Source: JAGVSR01 sp963708775 (GTDB lineage: Bacteria; Pseudomonadota; Alphaproteobacteria; Rhizobiales; Hyphomicrobiaceae). From it: a stretch of 64,000 nt of DNA. Of this stretch, positions 33,505 through 42,592 are shown piece after piece. The notes beneath the pieces were generated by a model. The model had not been told where the DNA came from. It saw nothing but the letters and a program-made list of their open reading frames with translations, and searched no databases. A program made the position numbers and the translations under genes. How positions within the stretch are numbered: the first letter of the stretch is position 1; every line of letters starts with the position of its first letter. The DNA lies in contig CAVPTI010000011.1 of NCBI GenBank assembly GCA_963708775.1, positions 98,756 to 162,755 of the forward strand. The letters run 5' to 3'.

Positions 33505-34857
33505 ATGACCCGCCGCTACTTTGGCACCGATGGTATTCGCGGTTTGGCGAACAAGCACCCCATGACGGCCGAGGTGGCGCTGAAGGTGGGCATGGCCGCG
33601 GGCAAGCTGTTTCAGACCGGCAGCCATCGGCATCGCGTGGTGATCGGCAAGGACACGCGCTTGTCGGGTTACATGCTCGAAGCAGCACTGATGTCGGGGT
33701 TCACGTCGGTCGGTGTCGATGTCTTCCTTTTGGGGCCGATGCCGACGCCGGCGGTGGCGATGCTGACGCGGTCGCTCCGGGCGGATATCGGGGTGATGAT
33801 TTCGGCGTCGCACAACAAGTATGAGGACAATGGCATCAAGCTGTTCGATCCGGACGGCTACAAGCTCTCCGACGACATGGAACTGGAGATCGAGGGGCTG
33901 ATCGATTCCGATACGCGCACTCTGCTCGCCTCGGCGGATCGCATCGGACGCGCGACGCGCGTGGAAAGCGCCCAGGAGCGCTACATCGAATTCGCCAAGC
34001 GCACGCTGCCGAAGAACCTGAAGCTCACGGGGCTCAGGATCGTGATCGATTGCGCCAACGGTGCTGCCTACAAAGTCGCGCCGGAAGCTCTTTGGGAGCT
34101 TGGGGCGGAGGTGATCAAGATCGGTGTCGAGCCGAACGGCCGCAACATCAACGACAAGTGTGGGTCCACCGCGCCTGATCTGCTCGTGAACAAGGTGAAA
34201 GAGTTTCGCGCAGACATCGGCATCGCGCTCGATGGGGATGCGGACCGCGTCGTGATCGTGGATGAGAAAGGCCAGATCGTCGACGGCGACCAACTCATGG
34301 CTGTTATCGCCGAAAGCTGGCACCGGCGCGGCAAGCTTTCCGCGGGCGGGGTGGTGGCGACGGTGATGAGCAACCTCGGGCTGGAACGGTACCTGAAATC
34401 GCAGGGGCTGGGTCTGGTGCGCACGCCAGTCGGTGACCGGTACGTCGTGGAGCACATGCGCAAGCACGGGTACAACGTCGGCGGCGAGCAGTCGGGGCAT
34501 ATCGTTCTGTCCGACTTCACGACGACGGGGGATGGTCTCGTCTCGGCACTGCAGGTGCTGGCGTGCGTCGTGGCGACGGGCAAGCCTGTTTCAGAAGTCT
34601 GTGCGCGGTTCACGCCGTTGCCACAGGTCTTGAAGAACGTGCGCTATGCGAATGGCAAGCCGCTCGAGGACACGCGCGTGCGCAAGGCGATCGAGGGTGC
34701 GCAGCAGAAGCTCGGCGAGAAGGGGCGGATCGTCATTCGGCCGTCGGGAACGGAACCCGTCATCCGCGTGATGGCAGAAGGGGACGACGAGACGCTCGTG
34801 AACGCGGTGGTCGGCGACATCGTTGATGCGGTGAAGGTGGCGGCCCAGGCGGCGTAA
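33505..34857 (+). CDS. glmM: phosphoglucosamine mutase
   Basis: 450 residues. Converts glucosamine-6-P to glucosamine-1-P for peptidoglycan and LPS. Starts M-T-R-R-Y-F-G-T-D-G-I-R-G. The phosphoserine motif I-S-A-S-H-N has Ser102, the metal loop D-G-D-A-D-R is near 245, G-G-E-Q-S-G-H near 330, and R-P-S-G-T-E-P-V-I-R near the C-terminus. The ATG at 33505 has GAGGAG upstream. Confidence 0.97.
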   Translation: MTRRYFGTDGIRGLANKHPMTAEVALKVGMAAGKLFQTGSHRHRVVIGKDTRLSGYMLEAALMSGFTSVGVDVFLLGPMPTPAVAMLTRSLRADIGVMISASHNKYEDNGIKLFDPDGYKLSDDMELEIEGLIDSDTRTLLASADRIGRATRVESAQERYIEFAKRTLPKNLKLTGLRIVIDCANGAAYKVAPEALWELGAEVIKIGVEPNGRNINDKCGSTAPDLLVNKVKEFRADIGIALDGDADRVVIVDEKGQIVDGDQLMAVIAESWHRRGKLSAGGVVATVMSNLGLERYLKSQGLGLVRTPVGDRYVVEHMRKHGYNVGGEQSGHIVLSDFTTTGDGLVSALQVLACVVATGKPVSEVCARFTPLPQVLKNVRYANGKPLEDTRVRKAIEGAQQKLGEKGRIVIRPSGTEPVIRVMAEGDDETLVNAVVGDIVDAVKVAAQAA

Positions 34858-34884
34858 TCTCTTTACACTTTATTTAGATTTGAG

Positions 34885-34917
34885 CACCGCCGTCCGCTGG
34901 ATGGCGGTGTTTCATTT
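34885..34917 (+). terminator. intrinsic terminator of glmM
   Basis: 11-bp stem CACCGCCGTCC (34885-34895) / GGATGGCGGTG (34899-34909) with one G-T pair, loop GCT, then TTTCATTTT. Confidence 0.8.
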
Positions 34918-34928
34918 TGTGCCGGCGG

Positions 34929-34943
34929 TTAAGTGTCCCTTAA
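34929..34943. promoter_or_regulatory. CtrA box (TTAA-N7-TTAA) upstream of an outer-membrane protein gene
   Basis: TTAA-GTGTCCC-TTAA, exact spacing, 90 bases before the ATG at 35033. Confidence 0.65.
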
Positions 34944-35032
34944 ACCTTATCCGGCATTTTTCTCTGTGAAGGACACCCGTGACGCAGCCGCCCCGTGCGG
35001 AGGTCCATGGGTCGACAGCAGGGAATTCACGA

Positions 35033-35836
35033 ATGATCTCGCGTAACGCTCTTCTCATTGGCTGCGCTCTGTTTGCTGCCGGGGCCACTCCTGCGCAGGC
35101 CGCCGACCTCTACGGCAATGGGATGAAGGACGTGGGCTATGAGGCGCCGCTTGCCGTAGGTCCATCGTGGTACGCACGCATCGACGGCGGCTACGCCATC
35201 CATGACGACCCGGAGATGACCGAAATCGGCATCTATGATCTCGTGAATGAATCCATCGACGACACATGGACGCTGGGTGGCGGTATCGGTTATTACTTTA
35301 CACCCACGATCCGCGGCGACATCACCTACGATCACCGTTTTGAAGCGGATGCGAGCGGCACGTTGCTCGACCATTACGCAGCGCTCGATGGCGAGCGCAC
35401 GTTCGGCATCGAAAGCGATGTCGTGCTGTTCAACCTCTACTATGACTTCAACCGCGGCGGCCGTTTCTCGCCCTACGTTGGCGCTGGCCTCGGCTTTACG
35501 TTCAACAGGACCACAGAGGGTCTCGCCACCAGCACGTGCGGATGCACGGGCATCATCGAAGAAGGCGAAGATACAGAAGTCGCCGGTGCCCTTATGGCTG
35601 GGTTCACGTCAAAACTCCGCGGCGGCCAGACGGTTGTCGGCGGCAGTTCGAAAGATGGCCCGATGACCGTCGACACCGGCCGCAATCTCTATCTCGATGT
35701 TGGGTACCGCTTCCTCTATCTCGGCGAAGTGGCGACGGGCGCCATCGTGACGACCGTTCCTGTCGCCGAAGACCCCACAGTTGAAAGCATCACGGCGCAC
35801 GAGTTCCGCGTCGGCCTTCGCTACGACTTCCGCTGA
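35033..35836 (+). CDS. outer-membrane beta-barrel protein, porin-like (first of two)
   Basis: 267 residues. Signal peptide (MISRNALLIGCALFAAGATPAQA), then alternating-strand segments such as W-Y-A-R-I-D-G-G-Y, T-L-G-G-G-I-G-Y-Y-F-T-P, F-N-L-Y-Y-D-F-N-R-G-G-R-F-S-P-Y-V-G-A-G-L-G and a final F-R-V-G-L-R-Y-D-F-R ending in an aromatic-Arg typical of BamA-inserted barrels. Belongs to the broad OmpA-beta/Opa-like group of Rhizobiales. GGGA lies 9 bases upstream of ATG 35033. The next gene encodes a similar protein. Confidence 0.85.
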   Translation: MISRNALLIGCALFAAGATPAQAADLYGNGMKDVGYEAPLAVGPSWYARIDGGYAIHDDPEMTEIGIYDLVNESIDDTWTLGGGIGYYFTPTIRGDITYDHRFEADASGTLLDHYAALDGERTFGIESDVVLFNLYYDFNRGGRFSPYVGAGLGFTFNRTTEGLATSTCGCTGIIEEGEDTEVAGALMAGFTSKLRGGQTVVGGSSKDGPMTVDTGRNLYLDVGYRFLYLGEVATGAIVTTVPVAEDPTVESITAHEFRVGLRYDFR

Positions 35837-36133
35837 TTTGGCGGACATGAATTGGGCGGGGTTTCGGCTCTGCCCGTGAGACGACGACAGTCCGGGCTTC
35901 TTCTGGAGCCCGGGCAGACCCGGCGGGGCGCGTTGCGGCCAGCGAATACGGGTCATCGACGAGACGATGTTTGTCCTGGTTCCTGTATGCGTCTGGCGGC
36001 AGCCCCTCGATCCGGCTGCAGGCCCTGGATGTCTCGATGGTGAACCGAATGCGCAGTCCACGATCCCCGACGTCAGTTGCGGTTAGCCGGAGCCTAGCGG
36101 TTTGCCCCGCGGCTCTGTTGAGGGGATCAGACG

Positions 36134-37030
36134 ATGAAGACCAAACTTGCGGGCCTTTCGCTTGCCGCAGTTGCCGCTTTCGGTGCGCCCGCCTTGGCCG
36201 GCGGTGATGTGATCTACACCGGCGTCAAAGATCCCTACGCTGCCGCCGTTCCCGTGCCGGCTCCGGCTCCGATCCCGATTTATGAGCCCGAATACTACGT
36301 CCGGTTCGATGTGGGTGCGGCGTGGCTGTCCGATGGCTCGCTCGATGAGACTGGCTCATCCATGACCATCAAGGACATTGGCGATATCGAGCCGCTGGAG
36401 TTCGGCAGTATCGGTGCCGGTCGCTACATCACGCCTTCGATCCGTGTGGAACTTGCGGTGGACTGGTACACGCGCGGCGATGTCGCCGGTGGTCAGTACT
36501 CTTTCAATGAAGTCTTGACGGCGCCTTTGGCTGGGCCGCCCCCATCCATTGATACTGTAACCTACGACGTCACGCGGCAGGATTCGGTGAAGTACGAGCA
36601 AGATACGGGAATGCTCAACTTCTATTACGACTTTCGCAACAGCACGCGCTTTACGCCGTATGTGGGCGCAGGTCTTGGCGTGACCTACCGTCAATTGACG
36701 CGGAAGTCTTCCGAAGTTGCCCAGTGCTCAGGCCTTTCCAATTCGGTCGCCGGAACGCTGGACTGTACCGCAAACACGCAATTGCCGGATACGTCGACGA
36801 TCACCGAAGGCACGGAAAAGAAGAGCAGCTGGGATTTTGCGGCGGCACTGATGGCCGGTGTGTCGGTGCAGGTGACCGATAGCATTCTCTGGGATACCGG
36901 CTACAAATACATGTGGCAGAACGGTGGGCTCACCATTTCCAGTATGACCCTTGCGGGTACGAGCGACATAACGATTGAGGACATCGGGCAGCATCAATTT
37001 CGCACGGGCATTCGTCTCGATCTCAACTGA
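36134..37030 (+). CDS. outer-membrane beta-barrel protein, porin-like (second of two)
   Basis: 298 residues. Signal peptide ending A-L-A-G-G, a Pro-rich linker (V-P-V-P-A-P-A-P-I-P), then the same barrel pattern as the preceding gene: Y-V-R-F-D-V-G-A-A-W-L, L-N-F-Y-Y-D-F-R-N-S-T-R-F-T-P-Y-V-G-A-G-L-G-V-T-Y and the final H-Q-F-R-T-G-I-R-L-D-L-N. The shared block Y-Y-D-F-x-x-x-x-R-F-x-P-Y-V-G-A-G-L-G shows they are paralogues. The genes are 297 bases apart, so they probably have separate promoters. Confidence 0.85.
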   Translation: MKTKLAGLSLAAVAAFGAPALAGGDVIYTGVKDPYAAAVPVPAPAPIPIYEPEYYVRFDVGAAWLSDGSLDETGSSMTIKDIGDIEPLEFGSIGAGRYITPSIRVELAVDWYTRGDVAGGQYSFNEVLTAPLAGPPPSIDTVTYDVTRQDSVKYEQDTGMLNFYYDFRNSTRFTPYVGAGLGVTYRQLTRKSSEVAQCSGLSNSVAGTLDCTANTQLPDTSTITEGTEKKSSWDFAAALMAGVSVQVTDSILWDTGYKYMWQNGGLTISSMTLAGTSDITIEDIGQHQFRTGIRLDLN

Positions 37031-37056
37031 GACGCGGCGTTAACTGCAAGATCAGG

Positions 37057-37087
37057 AAAGGCGGCTTTCACGGGAGGCCGCCTTTTT
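37057..37087 (+). terminator. intrinsic terminator after the second outer-membrane protein gene
   Basis: 9-bp stem AAAGGCGGC (37057-37065) / GCCGCCTTT (37077-37085), then further T. Confidence 0.85.
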
Positions 37088-37117
37088 GCATGACCTGGCC
37101 GGGGTTGACGGAGTGAA

Positions 37118-37131
37118 AGTGGCGCGCCACT
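37118..37131. promoter_or_regulatory. 14-bp palindrome in the serC leader
   Basis: AGTGGCGCGCCACT is a perfect palindrome 36 bases before serC, just after TTGACG (37105-37110). It could be an operator over the promoter or a hairpin in the leader. Confidence 0.4.
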
Positions 37132-37166
37132 GTCGCGGTGGTTCTCTCACTCATCATAGTCATCCA

Positions 37167-38348
37167 ATGACCGGCTTTTCAAAACCGCCGATAAAGCCTG
37201 CACGCCCGTACTTTTCGAGTGGGCCCTGCGCCAAGCCGCCGGGCTGGTCGCCGGATCGTCTTGCCGGCGCGTTGCTCGGGCGTTCGCATCGCTCCGTCGA
37301 AGGGCGTACGGAGCTTTCCGACCTTATCGCATCCCTGAAGCGGCTTTTAGAACTGCCTCCGGATTACCGGCTCGCGATCGTTCCGGGCTCCGATACGGGG
37401 GCATTCGAAATGGCGATGTGGTCGCTCATCGGTGCGCGCGCTGTCGATGTGTTCGCGTGGGATGTGTTCGGTCGGCTCTGGGTGCGCGATGTGCTCGATG
37501 AATTGAAGCTCGAGGACGTTGCTATTTACGAGGCGCCGTTCGGGTCTCTGCCCGATTTGAAGCGTGCAAACTCCAATCGCGATATCATCTTCACGGCGAA
37601 CGGCACGACGTCGGGAGTGCGCGTTGCGAATTTCGACTGGATCGCGGACGATCGCGAAGGGCTTACGCTCTGTGATGCAACGTCGGCCGTGTTCGCGCAG
37701 GATATGGACTGGGCGAAACTCGATGTCGTGACGTTCTCCTGGCAAAAATGCCTAGGCGGAGAAGCCGCGCATGGCGTGCTGATCCTTTCGCCCCGGGCCG
37801 TTGAGCGCGCGCGGTCTTATACGCCCCCATGGCCGGTGCCGAAGCTGTTCCGGTTCGCGCGGGAGGGTGTGCTCGATGAAGCGCTGTTCGATGGTCAGAC
37901 CATCAACACACCATCCATGTTGTGCGTGAAGGACTGCCAGCAAGCGATCGCATGGGCGGAGGCTGCCGGCGGGCTTCAGGCCTTGCAGGCTAGGGCGCGG
38001 CGCAATGCCAAGATCATTTCGGATTGGGTCGCGGCGTCGGAGTGGGCAGCCGATCCGGTCGCCGATCCGGCGACCCGGTCGTTAACGTCGGTCGTGATCA
38101 CTGTCTCTGATCCGAGCTTCACAGGTCTGGACGAGGCGGCACAACGCCGGTTCATCGCAGATATGGCAAGGCTGCTGGCAGAGGAGGGGGCGGCCTACGA
38201 TATCGCCGGCCACCGCGGCGCGCCGCCAGGATTAAGGATTTGGACGGGGGCGACGATCGAGGCCGAGGATCTGCAAGCCGTGCTGCCGTGGCTCGACTGG
38301 GCGTTTCGGACGGTCCAGGCTGAGGAGGCCGTTCGCTCGCCGGGGTGA
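37167..38348 (+). CDS. serC: phosphoserine aminotransferase (alphaproteobacterial type)
   Basis: 393 residues of the TIGR01365 type. Second step of serine synthesis, from phosphohydroxypyruvate with glutamate; it also serves vitamin B6 synthesis. P-Y-F-S-S-G-P-C-A-K-P at the start, G-S-D-T-G-A-F-E for PLP phosphate binding, and the Schiff-base lysine in F-S-W-Q-K-C-L-G-G-E-A-A-H-G. Start at 37167 gives the usual N-terminus. serA, the normal partner downstream, is absent here. Confidence 0.93.
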   Translation: MTGFSKPPIKPARPYFSSGPCAKPPGWSPDRLAGALLGRSHRSVEGRTELSDLIASLKRLLELPPDYRLAIVPGSDTGAFEMAMWSLIGARAVDVFAWDVFGRLWVRDVLDELKLEDVAIYEAPFGSLPDLKRANSNRDIIFTANGTTSGVRVANFDWIADDREGLTLCDATSAVFAQDMDWAKLDVVTFSWQKCLGGEAAHGVLILSPRAVERARSYTPPWPVPKLFRFAREGVLDEALFDGQTINTPSMLCVKDCQQAIAWAEAAGGLQALQARARRNAKIISDWVAASEWAADPVADPATRSLTSVVITVSDPSFTGLDEAAQRRFIADMARLLAEEGAAYDIAGHRGAPPGLRIWTGATIEAEDLQAVLPWLDWAFRTVQAEEAVRSPG

Positions 38349-38449
38349 GCCATAATTCGGGCGGGTTGCGGTCGCACCTGCCGTCATCGGGCATAGCGTA
38401 GCATGCTTCCCCGCATACCATCGCCAACATGCCGTTCAGGGTTCTTCTC

Positions 38450-40120
38450 ATGCGCCGGTTTGCTTACTCCCTAATTTCCTTGGTCTGGCCTGCGGCGGGA
38501 TGGGCTGCCGAGTTGCCCGTCACATCGCGCGTTGACGCGGTGACGGTCTTTCCGCGGGGGGCTGAGGTCAGCCGCGTTGCGAAAGTGAAGATCGAAAAGG
38601 GCATGCACACGGTGGTGCTGTCGGATGTGCCGGCGGACGCCGATCCTAGTTCCATTCGCGTCGACGGATTGGCAACGGGTAAGCTTGAGATCGGTTCGGT
38701 GGACAGTCGGCGGTTGATGGTGCCGAGCACGGATGTGGCCGTTGCGGCAAGCGAGCGGCGGCGTCTGGAAGATGAGATCCAAATCCTGCGCGATCAACGC
38801 AGTTCGGCGGAAGCACAGCTGCAGGCCGCAGAAACGCAGAAGAGCCTGATCAGCAACCTGAGCCAGCTGCCGACGCGGCCGGCGCCTTCGCAAGGTACGG
38901 AGCGCACCGAGGACTGGACACAGATCTTGACGACGATTGCTACCGGAAGTCTGGAGGCTCAGCGCAACGCCAGCGATGCGCTCGTGAGGATGCGCGCGCT
39001 CGACCGCCAGATCGAGGATCTGGAAAAGAAGCTTGCCGCGTTGTCTCCGGCGGAGGAGGAGCGTACGGAAGTCAAGGTGCATGTGGAGGCGCTGGCGCCG
39101 GTCGATGCGGATCTCGTTGTGCGTTATCAGGTGCCGGGGGCGTCGTGGTCGCCGCTCTATGATGCTCGGCTCACCACGGGTGATAAAACAGCGGCTCCGT
39201 CGTTGTCGCTCGTCCGGCGAGCGGAAATCCGCCAGAACAGCGGTGAGGGCTGGGATAATGCGGCTCTGACGCTTTCGACAGCGCGTCCGAACGCGAGTGC
39301 AGCTATTCCTCCACTCAACACCGTTACGGTCGATTTCGAACAACCCCCTCCGCCGCCACGGCCGATGGCCGCTGCGCCGATGTCGGATGATGCATCGTTC
39401 AGGCGTAAGGAAGTGAGTGAGCGAAACATTGCGATGCCGGAGCTTGCTGCGGCTCCGCCACAGGCCGTGGAAGTACAACAAGCAAGCGTCATTGCATCCC
39501 CGTTCCAGGCCATGTTTGCGGTGCCTGGGCGAAGCAGCGTTCCCAATACCAATGAAGCCAAGCGTGTTCAGTTGCTGGTGGAGAAGATCGAACCGCAGCT
39601 TGGCATCAAAACGGTGCCAAGTGAGGATCCCAAAGCCTTTCTCTACGCGACGCTGCTCGTACCGGCGGGGACACCGCTCCTGTCCGGACCGGTTGCTCTC
39701 TTTCGTGACGGGACGTTCGTTGGCACCGGCGATTTGCCGATCCTGTCTCCGGGCGAAAAGCACGAGCTGGGATTTGGCGCGGACGACCTGATAAGGGTGA
39801 AGCACGCGCTCGTGGAAGAAAAGCGCGGTGAGACGGGTCTGATCTCAACATCGCGGACGGACGTGCGGATGTTCAAGATCACGGTGAAGAACCTGCACGA
39901 GCGTCCGATGGCAGTGACGGTGCTCGACCACATGCCAGTGTCGAACAACGCCGATATCAAGGTCGAGCCGATTGGGCGGACGACGCCGAGCAAGACCGAT
40001 GTCGACGATAAGCGCGGTGTGCTGGCGTGGGATCTGAAGATCGACGCAGACGAGGAGGCGGTGGTCGATTTCGGGTATCGGGTCGTGTGGCCGTCGGCGA
40101 AAACGATCACATACCGTTAG
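38450..40120 (+). CDS. DUF4139 (mucoidy-inhibitor A-like) secreted protein
   Basis: 556 residues. Signal peptide MRRFAYSLISLVWPAAGWA, an N-terminal R-V-D-A-V-T-V-F-P-R-G-A-E-V-S-R domain (DUF4140-like), a coiled coil at about 90-140 and 165-205, then the DUF4139 beta-rich region with Y-Q-V-P-G-A-S-W-S-P-L-Y-D-A-R-L and a C-terminal V-L-D-H-M-P-V-S-N-N-A-D-I-K-V. Function of the family is unknown; a cell-envelope location is inferred. Followed by a clear terminator. Confidence 0.85.
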   Translation: MRRFAYSLISLVWPAAGWAAELPVTSRVDAVTVFPRGAEVSRVAKVKIEKGMHTVVLSDVPADADPSSIRVDGLATGKLEIGSVDSRRLMVPSTDVAVAASERRRLEDEIQILRDQRSSAEAQLQAAETQKSLISNLSQLPTRPAPSQGTERTEDWTQILTTIATGSLEAQRNASDALVRMRALDRQIEDLEKKLAALSPAEEERTEVKVHVEALAPVDADLVVRYQVPGASWSPLYDARLTTGDKTAAPSLSLVRRAEIRQNSGEGWDNAALTLSTARPNASAAIPPLNTVTVDFEQPPPPPRPMAAAPMSDDASFRRKEVSERNIAMPELAAAPPQAVEVQQASVIASPFQAMFAVPGRSSVPNTNEAKRVQLLVEKIEPQLGIKTVPSEDPKAFLYATLLVPAGTPLLSGPVALFRDGTFVGTGDLPILSPGEKHELGFGADDLIRVKHALVEEKRGETGLISTSRTDVRMFKITVKNLHERPMAVTVLDHMPVSNNADIKVEPIGRTTPSKTDVDDKRGVLAWDLKIDADEEAVVDFGYRVVWPSAKTITYR

Positions 40121-40148
40121 GCGCAGGTCTGTGAAGCGCTTGTGGATG

Positions 40149-40176
40149 GGGCAGCCCCCGGTTGGGCTGCCCTTTT
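40149..40176 (+). terminator. intrinsic terminator of the DUF4139 gene
   Basis: Perfect 9-bp stem GGGCAGCCC (40149-40157) / GGGCTGCCC (40164-40172), then TTTT. Confidence 0.9.
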
Positions 40177-40316
40177 GTTTGCCACGAACGCACGATGACA
40201 AGGAAAAAAGCGCTTTTTACTGGGGCGTTCCGCTTGGAACAGCCGTCTTGGACGGGTTGCGGCATTCTCAACCTCAGAAGACGCCATTCGGCTCTCCCGT
40301 CCCCAGGAGTACTGCC

Positions 40317-40607
40317 ATGACACCGCTCACAACCCTGCTAACCGCTCGTGCCGGCCTGACCGCCATCCTCGCCTTCGGTGCACTCAGTGGCGGTCCGTCC
40401 GAGGCGGGCGCCGTTTCCGCCCGGGTCAAGATGGCCTGTGCCGGCGACTACTTCTCGTATTGCAGCCAACATTCACCGACCAGCCCGGCCGTCAGGCAGT
40501 GCATGCGGGCGAACGGACTTAAGCTGTCCGATCGCTGCGTCAGTGCACTCGTCGCGGCGGGTGAGGTGTCAAAGGAAGACGTCTCCCGGCGTCAGGCCGC
40601 CAAGTAA
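40317..40607 (+). CDS. small secreted four-cysteine protein
   Basis: 96 residues. AGGAG is 7 bases upstream of ATG 40317. Signal peptide (cleavage near S-E-A-G-A), mature part with M-A-C-A-G-D-Y-F-S-Y-C-S-Q-H-S-P, R-Q-C-M-R-A-N-G-L-K-L-S-D-R-C-V-S-A-L. The C-x7-C...C-x11-C arrangement resembles the cysteine-rich repeat of GLG1-like proteins and is common in small Rhizobiales proteins. Function unknown. Confidence 0.75.
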   Translation: MTPLTTLLTARAGLTAILAFGALSGGPSEAGAVSARVKMACAGDYFSYCSQHSPTSPAVRQCMRANGLKLSDRCVSALVAAGEVSKEDVSRRQAAK

Positions 40608-40670
40608 GTCAAAGAACGCCATCGTAAGCGGACGGCTGGGGACAGGACAGGTCTCCAGCCGTCTTCGTCG

Positions 40671-42446
40671 TTATTGTCGCCACCGCGCGCCGACGCGGAC
40701 ATCGTTCGCGGTCCAGCTGTTGCCAGGCTGATTGCTGTCGAAGTCGATAGTTTCCCACTGGCCGAAAAGCGTCCACTCTCGATTGAGATAATATTCGAGC
40801 AGAAGCGAGGTTCTGAGCTCCGATTTAGTAATTGGGACGTTGTCGTAGTCCTGATCCGTGTAGGCTAGGCCCGCCGTGGCGATGACGTAGCGGCGGAAGG
40901 CATGACGGGCTTCAAGGCCGATGGTGTGCGATAGGACGCCGGCCGAACCGGTCGTATTGGTGTCGAAAATCTCGGTGCGCGCAATGAAGCGGAGCGTCGT
41001 TGGATCGCTGAGGCGCCAAGCGACGTTGGCGTCAATCAGAACCCCGTCGACATCGCTCAGACCGGCATCGCTCGGATTCTGGATGCCGTAGCCAATGCTC
41101 ATCTCACCGCGAACGATTTGGCCTGTGGAGCCGAAGTCGATGCCGGCGCGGTAGCGTTGGCCGTCGCTATCGCGGCTGAAGCCGTCCGAGACGGCAGCGA
41201 CGTTGTACTCGCGCTGATTGGCTTCGACTTCGCTAAAGACGGCGAACGTCGGGCGGAATTGCCAAGTGGCGCGGGCGGCTTGGGTGGTGACGGTGGTGTC
41301 GCGGTCGTCGTTGTTGGTGTCGTCGTTGTTGTCGCTGGGGCCAAAATCGATGTCGTCGTAGCCGCCGCGCAGTTGGACGGAGAGGCGGTTGAAGCGGTGA
41401 TTGAAGGTTAAATCCACGCTGTCGGTCGTTACTTGCGCGCGGTCGCCGAATTGGGCCGCATCGATTGCGCCGCGCCCTTCCTGGCGAACATCGTGGGCGA
41501 TGAGGCCCTGGAGATTGGTGAGGCGGCTCACATCCAGGCGGCCGCGAGCTTCCAGGTTCCAAGCGGCGTCATCCTCGCTTGGGAATTCATTGTAAAAGGA
41601 GGTGAGGCCTGTCGCATTGAATTCGAGAGCGTGGACTGCCCAATTGGAGACGAGACGAGCTCTGGAAAGAAACTCGGCGGAGACATCACTGCTGGCCGGC
41701 GTCCGGCGAAGGACGTTGGAGGTCGCCTCTCCTGCAATGGCGACTTCGGGAAAATAGACGAAACTGCCAATCCGGATTCCGAGCGGATCGTAGGGCTCCT
41801 GGATGAAGAGGCGGCGTGGGCGGCGGTCGGTGCGAATGGGATCGATGTCTTCGATCTGGAAAAGCAATGGGTCGTACCCGGCCGGCGGGTTTTCGATGGG
41901 CGTGGTGAACAGATCGGCGTCTTCCTGTGGACGGCTGTCGATCAATGTGGGGTCGACGCCATCTTGAGGGGCGGGTGGTTCGCCGACCTCAACGATCCCG
42001 TCACTCGCAAAGGCGTTGCGTTCCTCAGGGAGGGTCAGGTCGCCATCGACGACTGGGATGCGTTCGCCTGGGGCAGGACGGACCGTATCATCGAGCAGCG
42101 GGTCGACCGAATCAGCGGTGGGATCGTCGTCAGGGATAGCGGGGCGTAAGTCGGTCGCTGCGAGGCGGTCGTCGGCCGGCACTCCGGCTGCGATTCGAGA
42201 TGGCAAGGCGGCACGGCTGGGCAGGGGGAGGGCGTCGGGTAGCGTCCCTCTGAAGCCCGGAACCTGGCCCGCATCCCGCTCTTGCGCGTGGACCTGGATG
42301 GCGCACAGCAAAAGCACGCCAAACGCCCATACCGGTACGCGGCGGTCGAAACCACGGGATAACAACTCGGCTCGGAGCACGGGGCGACCTAGCTGGCCCA
42401 TCGCCCAAAGGCGGCGCGGACTTTCAACGATTGCTGTTGGACGCAC
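40671..42446 (-). CDS. outer-membrane beta-barrel protein, BBP2 (PF10082) type
   Basis: 591 residues. N-terminal signal segment (V-P-V-W-A-F-G-V-L-L-L-C-A-I-Q-V-H-A-Q, about 38-55), an acidic Asp/Pro-rich linker to about residue 215, then a long barrel with repeats such as R-T-P-A-S-S-D-V-S-A-E-F, V-Q-L-R-G-G-Y-D-D-I-D-F and a last strand V-R-V-G-A-R-W-R-Q. Members are linked to polysaccharide export clusters or are uncharacterised. Start could be at the ATG at 2401-type internal position (residue 16, 42401) instead of 42446. A CtrA box lies 30 bases upstream. Confidence 0.75.
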   Translation of the reverse strand: MRPTAIVESPRRLWAMGQLGRPVLRAELLSRGFDRRVPVWAFGVLLLCAIQVHAQERDAGQVPGFRGTLPDALPLPSRAALPSRIAAGVPADDRLAATDLRPAIPDDDPTADSVDPLLDDTVRPAPGERIPVVDGDLTLPEERNAFASDGIVEVGEPPAPQDGVDPTLIDSRPQEDADLFTTPIENPPAGYDPLLFQIEDIDPIRTDRRPRRLFIQEPYDPLGIRIGSFVYFPEVAIAGEATSNVLRRTPASSDVSAEFLSRARLVSNWAVHALEFNATGLTSFYNEFPSEDDAAWNLEARGRLDVSRLTNLQGLIAHDVRQEGRGAIDAAQFGDRAQVTTDSVDLTFNHRFNRLSVQLRGGYDDIDFGPSDNNDDTNNDDRDTTVTTQAARATWQFRPTFAVFSEVEANQREYNVAAVSDGFSRDSDGQRYRAGIDFGSTGQIVRGEMSIGYGIQNPSDAGLSDVDGVLIDANVAWRLSDPTTLRFIARTEIFDTNTTGSAGVLSHTIGLEARHAFRRYVIATAGLAYTDQDYDNVPITKSELRTSLLLEYYLNREWTLFGQWETIDFDSNQPGNSWTANDVRVGARWRQ

Positions 42447-42475
42447 ACACGGTCCTTTATGCTAGGCAGACCCGG

Positions 42476-42490
42476 TTAATGCGTCTTTAA
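42476..42490. promoter_or_regulatory. CtrA box (TTAA-N7-TTAA) upstream of the BBP2 gene
   Basis: TTAA-TGCGTCT-TTAA, 30 bases before the minus-strand ATG at 42446 and 185 bases before divergent kdsD. Confidence 0.65.
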
Positions 42491-42592
42491 GGGCGTCTGC
42501 CTTGCACGTGCCAAAGAAAAGCCGAGGATGGAGCGCCATTTCAGTTGCAGGGGCGGCTTCGGCTGGACATTCTCGCTCAGGTTTTGAGTCCA

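Noticed and set aside
33364..34500. 378-codon frame on the minus strand over glmM
   Set aside because: It is antisense to a fully supported glmM with active-site motifs, and its translation is Arg/His-rich without any family pattern, as expected for the shadow frame of GC-rich DNA.
38471..39805. 444-codon frame on the minus strand over the DUF4139 gene
   Set aside because: Shadow of a real gene with signal peptide and known domains; the antisense product has no recognisable feature.
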